The notes below the pieces were generated by a model that was given only the letters and a program-made list of their open reading frames with translations, ran no database searches and was not told the DNA's origin. Positions 60,801-64,000 of a stretch of 64,000 nucleotides of DNA are shown here, one piece after another. Origin of the DNA: Diphasiastrum complanatum (lineage: Eukaryota > Streptophyta > Lycopodiopsida > Lycopodiales > Lycopodiaceae); assembly GCA_029204225.1 (NCBI GenBank), contig CM055097.1, forward strand, positions 2,573,801-2,637,800, written 5' to 3'. Numbering within the stretch: the stretch's first letter is position 1; each line of letters opens with the position of its first letter. Made by a program: the position numbers and the translations under genes.

Positions 60801-62979
60801 AGACCATGGATGCTGGTTTTGCTTAGCTTAAGTTTCCAGTGATTTTATTATACTATTATAGGGTCATGGAAAATTGGTTATTGATATCATTTGTTAAATT
60901 TCAAAATAAGAACATTTGAAGCTACTTTCTTGGCAGTTGAACGCAGCTATGAAAAATGTTACATGGGCAATATTTGCTAACCGACAGACAGTCAGAAGTA
61001 TGAGCATAACATATAAGGATGGACACATTCAAGCATTTGATCGAGGATTCAAGAACAACAATACATATTATGTTTTCTCCCTGCCTTCAAATAGTACTCA
61101 GAATACCATTTCAGGAGCTTTTACCACACCATCAACAGGGTATGGAATAAATTCCACAGAGATTAATGCATCAATATGGTACAAAGAACAAGTTAGTACT
61201 TCTACAGGTGAGCCAATTGGAGCTATCACTCAAATCCCACCATATGATGCAATAGGTAATATCTGGGATGCGTCAGACTTGGATAATGGCGAGGTATTGT
61301 GGCATGTATCAGTAAGCAAAAATGATGACTCGGCACTGCTGTCATCTGGTTCTCCTGTGAGAGACAGGTTAACTGGAACTCTTTTAGCCGTTATTGGCAT
61401 GAGTTCAGAACTGTCCTCTGTCAGTCAGCTTATGAAAGAACTCGCTGCTACAAATGGTGGCTACATATATTTGACCTCAGGTGATGGCTTGCTGCTGGCA
61501 ACCTCCACAGAAAGTTCCCTTGTGAGAAATTCCTCAAGTGGCCCAAAGCTGGTTCCAGCAACTGAGTCAAATGATACATTGATTAGGGCTGGAGCATCAT
61601 GGTTGAGGAATAACTATGGTGACCAACTGCTGCTTCAACAAGATATTCATGCAGAAGATGTGCTCTTGGATGGTGAAAAGTTTTATATCGATTCATTCTT
61701 TTTGAATTTGACGAGACTTCCTTTGGTGAGCCCTAGCGACCACTCATTATCATTGTGCCCTTACAAATCATGCAGTGTTGTGAACCTTATCATAATGTTA
61801 GAGGTTACTAATATGGCAACCCTGGCAAACATTGTTGAGAAAGTCACCAATTTATCCATCCAAAAGCAAGAGATAATGGCGATAATTTTTATGGCTTCTT
61901 ATTTATGCGAATATTTCATTCGGTTGGGACGCAAGGCAACAATAAAATTTCTAGCCTTGGAAATGCTTAAGTAACCACTTACATCTAGACCAGAGAGTAG
62001 GTTTTGTTAGCGTTACACTGCTATGGCAAAGTAGTTCTGACTCTTTTTAAAAAGTTTATTTTTGTCATCATTATGCTGCTTTTGAGGAGTGGCAAGGCAG
62101 GACTACATTGTATTGGCAGGAAGTAGTTGTCAATGCAAGAGGTCCTCATGTTTCTGGCATATATCACTTTTTACCTTTCCTTGTGTAGTCCATGCTAGTT
62201 GTTCAATATAAAAAGTAACCATGTTGGGCAATAAATTTAACCTGTTTCAAAGTTACACTGTATGCTAAAAAGCCTTCAGCATCATTTGATTAAAGGTCAT
62301 TTCAGCCTTGAATATAAATATCTATATTTTCAAGACTTTGAGAACTTGCAAAAGGATTGTTTCTCCTGCTCTGCTCTTACGCTTTATGTGATTACACTTG
62401 TAGATTGGCAGTTGAACAATCCAAATTACTAGGGCTTTCTATAATGATTTTCTTAGCTCATGTGAAGATCTAGTAACATCTGCATGTAATCTTATAGTTT
62501 TTGTTACTTCTCATCACCCTTGAGAGACCTTTATTTTGTTAGAATAAGCTTATCTTGTAGTTTGTAGCCCGCATCTGGACCTGAAGAGCTTTTGGACTGC
62601 ATTTAGGATCCTTCAGGTAGAGTTCTGCTTGCTTTCTTGCATTACGATTGTTTTCCATGGTGTAGATGAGGTGTGATCGTGCATTACTGAATTACTTACC
62701 CAGGAGTCCTCCAAATTTTTTTCACTGACAGGTAGGTGTCATAATATTGCCACGTTCATATGTCATGGGTGAAGTGGATGGTCGTAGCCATATTACTTTG
62801 GCTATACTTGTTTCAGTTGCGATGTGTATTCTTGTTATAGGCTGTCTATTGGTTCTAGTTTTGACAAGTGGAGTTTACATGGAGATGAAACTTCGCGCAG
62901 AAGTTATCAAACATTTAGATGCAAGAAGGCGCGCAGAAGCATCTAGCAGTTACAAAAGTCAGTTTCTCGCTAATATGAG
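48813..62979 (+). CDS. AHK1-like transmembrane hybrid histidine kinase, N-terminal half, four exons (3' partial)
   Basis: Membrane sensor kinase resembling plant AHK1 (osmosensing two-component family). Exons: 48813-49079, 60394-60636, 60937-61725 and 62732-62979; phases 0, 0, 0, then 2. An in-frame stop at 48795 supports the start. The N-terminal 89 residues are cytosolic. TM1 (about 86-110) spans the exon 1/2 junction ([20 protein letters not shown]). [10 protein letters not shown] follows, then an outer domain with about nine N-x-S/T sequons and a Cache-like part ([28 protein letters not shown]). TM2 (about 453-478) precedes [22 protein letters not shown], which should lead into the His box; that exon lies beyond the window. 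Intron 1 is 11.3 kb and full of transposons. No disabling mutation is seen. Confidence 0.87.
49575..49666. repeat. Hairpin-forming inverted repeat, 36-bp arms
   Basis: Arms at 49575-49610 and 49631-49666 are complementary with three mismatches, around a 20-base loop that itself contains ACTCATTGG, a motif of the arm. It may be a foldback MITE or a small-RNA precursor. Confidence 0.85.
49785..49816. repeat. Perfect hairpin, 14-bp arms and 4-base loop
   Basis: ATGTTGCAGCAGAT, loop TGCG, then ATCTGCTGCAACAT: the arms match completely. A further inverted pair, TGCGATC (49799) and GATCGCA (about 49848), lies around it. Confidence 0.9.
50625..50960 (+). pseudogene. Ty1/copia gag fragment
   Basis: Translation gives [27 protein letters not shown] and [16 protein letters not shown], the N-terminal UBN2-type gag of copia elements, then stops and frameshifts. 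It ends where gypsy pol sequence starts. Confidence 0.8.
50965..53512 (+). pseudogene. Ty3/gypsy pol: RT-RNase H-integrase, damaged
   Basis: RT (50991-51640) is intact around the active site ([12 protein letters not shown]) with [18 protein letters not shown] and SGYHQI. A frameshift and stop follow at about 51640-51840. RNase H ([28 protein letters not shown]) and integrase ([31 protein letters not shown]) form one frame to 53053. The zinc region has Tyr for its first Cys (YVRKYAQC), and the catalytic-Glu region is altered ([10 protein letters not shown]). The frame shifts at about 53010 and a TGA splits the C-terminus at about 53299. Gag and protease of its own are missing. Confidence 0.9.
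53517..53964 (+). repeat. 3' LTR of the gypsy element
   Basis: It follows a purine tract (AAGGAAGAGGGAA), begins TGTTAGGGACCC and ends GATTGTAACA, so the termini TGTTA...TAACA are inverted. Length is 448 bp. There is no 5' LTR for comparison. Confidence 0.65.
53965..55100. other. Non-coding DNA with an approximately 170-bp imperfect duplication
   Basis: A segment beginning AAAAATAGACGACCTTC at about 54434 recurs at about 54604 as AAAAATAGATGACCTTC. Both copies end with GCCGAAGGTG. No gene is supported. Confidence 0.55.
55116..55517 (+). CDS. Unrecognised 133-residue frame with internal repeat, doubtful
   Basis: It is Ser/Lys/Glu-rich and internally repetitive, with [16 protein letters not shown] and later [17 protein letters not shown] do not recognise a domain. 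Lying between gypsy fragments in the kinase intron, it is more likely retroelement-derived than a host gene. Confidence 0.25.
   Translation: MKDLESNQVKGLYRCPNVHVQLRESYFTLVFESKISKSTYDVEGKMSKITLDDVDERVSLILKNTFLVGGETSKSTCGGVEDKASKSMPEKGVEIRRQVKSSKETPLRMSTSSTKVEHVTWELMTKGTCHQLL
55710..56560 (+). pseudogene. Second Ty3/gypsy integrase remnant
   Basis: Shifting frames contain [29 protein letters not shown] (the second catalytic Asp), [11 protein letters not shown] and LRYCDLY-like sequence, then a degraded end resembling a C-terminal chromodomain region ([10 protein letters not shown]). Many stops are present. It parallels the integrase of the gypsy element upstream but is more decayed. Confidence 0.7.
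56561..56902. other. Non-coding intron sequence
   Basis: Nothing recognised between the gypsy remnant and the SINE. Confidence 0.4.
56918..57005 (-). mobile_element. tRNA-derived short SINE, copy 2
   Basis: An 88-bp reverse-strand body with A-box-like TGGCTCAGTTGGTTAGC and B box GGTTCGAGCC. It is flanked by perfect 15-bp duplications ACAAATAAAAAAATG (56903-56917 and 57006-57020). It matches copy 1 at 24731 except for a short insertion and point changes. Confidence 0.9.
57180..58358 (-). pseudogene. Ty1/copia RT remnant with internal duplication (element E)
   Basis: Reverse strand from 58358: the linker before RT ([16 protein letters not shown], a frameshifted [13 protein letters not shown]), then RT start ([26 protein letters not shown]), a repeated RT start, [20 protein letters not shown], frameshifted [10 protein letters not shown] (from KQAPRAW) and [12 protein letters not shown] (about 57350). 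Frameshifts and stops show it is dead. The right end abuts a LINE remnant. Confidence 0.87.
57652..58089 (-). repeat. 219-bp tandem duplication inside copia RT
   Basis: TCCTCATAGTAGTTGACTT starts at 57652 and at 57871. The two copies are almost identical and join out of frame in the RT reading frame. Confidence 0.92.
58360..59660 (+). pseudogene. LINE (non-LTR retrotransposon) 3' half remnant
   Basis: It begins inside RT with the catalytic [11 protein letters not shown] (58362). In shifting frames it continues with [36 protein letters not shown] and [10 protein letters not shown], and a C-terminal [14 protein letters not shown] block (59257 onward). Stops are frequent. The 3' end has AATAAAGC before a T/TC run (about 59655). 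It belongs to the family seen reversed at 8380-9600. Confidence 0.82.
59664..59696. repeat. T-run and (TC)n microsatellite
   Basis: A T tract followed by about 12 TC repeats. A shorter T/TC tract lies at 59927-59945. Confidence 0.9.
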
Positions 62980-64000
62980 GTACTAATCATTTTTGCATTT
63001 AATTTTGGAAATGTTACCGAGAGGCCTTTTGTCAAGCTTTTCTTCTTGTTTCTTGTACTGCAAGCTGTTTCAAGAGACTCAGCTATACTGTGCACAATCA
63101 TAGGTGGTCCAGTCCGCAAATGTCAATGACACATCTTTGTATTCACATTGACTTGATGCCAACTGTAATTAATAGCTCTGGAGAGCTTCACATGCTCATA
63201 TGCATGATTACTCTATTTTTCTCTTGATAAGATTGTGATGGAGTTTCTGAAGAAGAAACAGAAACTATTTGATTGCATACCTAGAAAGAACCAAATGAGG
63301 CAATTCTTCATAAGAGGCTGGTATGAAAAATTATTTCTTCACAGAATTTGCTATATACTCATATGCAGAGAATTAAAGATGAGATAATCTGATATGCGCA
63401 GAAACGAAGATGTACATGTTCTTGATTTAGGCTCACGATGTTCAAGCAGTTGGTTTATCTCTAGTGATTTAGTAATAGGTATGATAGCTAAGAGAGAGTT
63501 GGCAGGCAGAATCAGTACTAATTGCAAGTTATTTGTGTCTAGAGGATGAAACCTTTTTGTTAATTGTGAAGTTCCTTGGATGTTTCTCCAGATATTTCTT
63601 AATGTTTTTGGGGCTCATGCGTACTATGTCACTTCTAAATGGCTGATCTTTGTTGCTCAACAAAAAATGTTGCATCATTATTGGAGAATATACTTTTGCA
63701 CATGCAACTATGGTGTCAACAGCCTACAAAATCATGCTGCTAATAATGGAGGCTGGCTCCTATAAATTAGTCGTTTGGTAATCTGCGGCCTTGTTGGAAA
63801 ATATACTGCAGTAATGACCTAGTGGATCTGCTGCTGCTATGGACATACCAACACTATAATGTAAGGCATGCGATTCCATTAATTATCATCATTGACAGCC
63901 ATGTGCTTTTTGGTACCTTCTAGACACTTGCAGGCTACTTCGTTGGATGTTGTAGGGTGTCAGCCCTAATCTGATAGCATCTGGGTAGGTCACCTTAAAG
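62980..64000. other. Intron of the kinase gene running off the window
   Basis: It follows the donor ATGAG|GTACTA. No sequence encoding the expected His box was found, so this intron exceeds 1 kb. No other gene is supported. Confidence 0.6.

Overview
This is a repeat-rich nuclear segment of a land plant. The evidence is spliced genes with GT-AG introns, a 26S proteasome lid subunit, a plant-type 2-oxoglutarate/Fe(II) dioxygenase, a plant AHK1-type sensor histidine kinase, and a dense load of Ty1/copia, Ty3/gypsy and LINE sequence typical of plant genomes. I cannot name the species. Long introns full of retroelements would fit a large-genome plant, but that is only an inference.

Three host genes are visible, all on the + strand. 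(1) The C-terminal part of RPN9/PSMD13 lies at 9956-12706; its upstream exons are not found and may lie left of the window beyond an intron holding an intact copia element, a hAT-like MITE and a LINE remnant. (2) A complete four-exon 2-oxoglutarate-dependent dioxygenase lies at 25229-27255. (3) The 5' part of an AHK1-like hybrid histidine kinase lies at 48813-62979. It has four exons and runs off the right edge just before the phosphorylated-histidine box. Its first intron is about 11.3 kb and holds copia, gypsy, SINE and LINE pieces.

The rest is mobile DNA. 1-3.8 kb: uninterrupted copia gag-pol with the start of its 3' LTR. 7.1-9.9 kb: two MITE-like elements and a reverse-strand LINE remnant. 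19.3-21.7 kb: a decayed DNA transposon with an unusual transposase-like domain and dozens of short GTACCAAA-type repeats. 22.5-23.9 kb: truncated copia gag-protease. 28.7-34.0 kb: reverse-strand copia remnant with a second copia element nested in it. 38.1-41.1 kb: gypsy-type gag next to a minisatellite of about 25-bp units. 41.2-44.0 kb: copia half-element with a complete 5' LTR. 44.0-46.1 kb: gypsy and copia polymerase fragments. 50.6-56.6 kb: copia-gag/gypsy-pol junction, gypsy LTR and a second gypsy integrase remnant. 57.2-59.7 kb: copia RT with a tandem duplication, then a LINE remnant.

The items most worth a second look are the transposase-like element with subterminal repeats, the three tandem pseudo-exon units in the last RPN9 intron, two copies of a very short tRNA-derived SINE with target-site duplications, two near-perfect hairpins in the kinase intron, and the minisatellite. 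I found no operon, CRISPR array, plasmid feature or functional tRNA/rRNA gene. No wholly new molecular system is established here.
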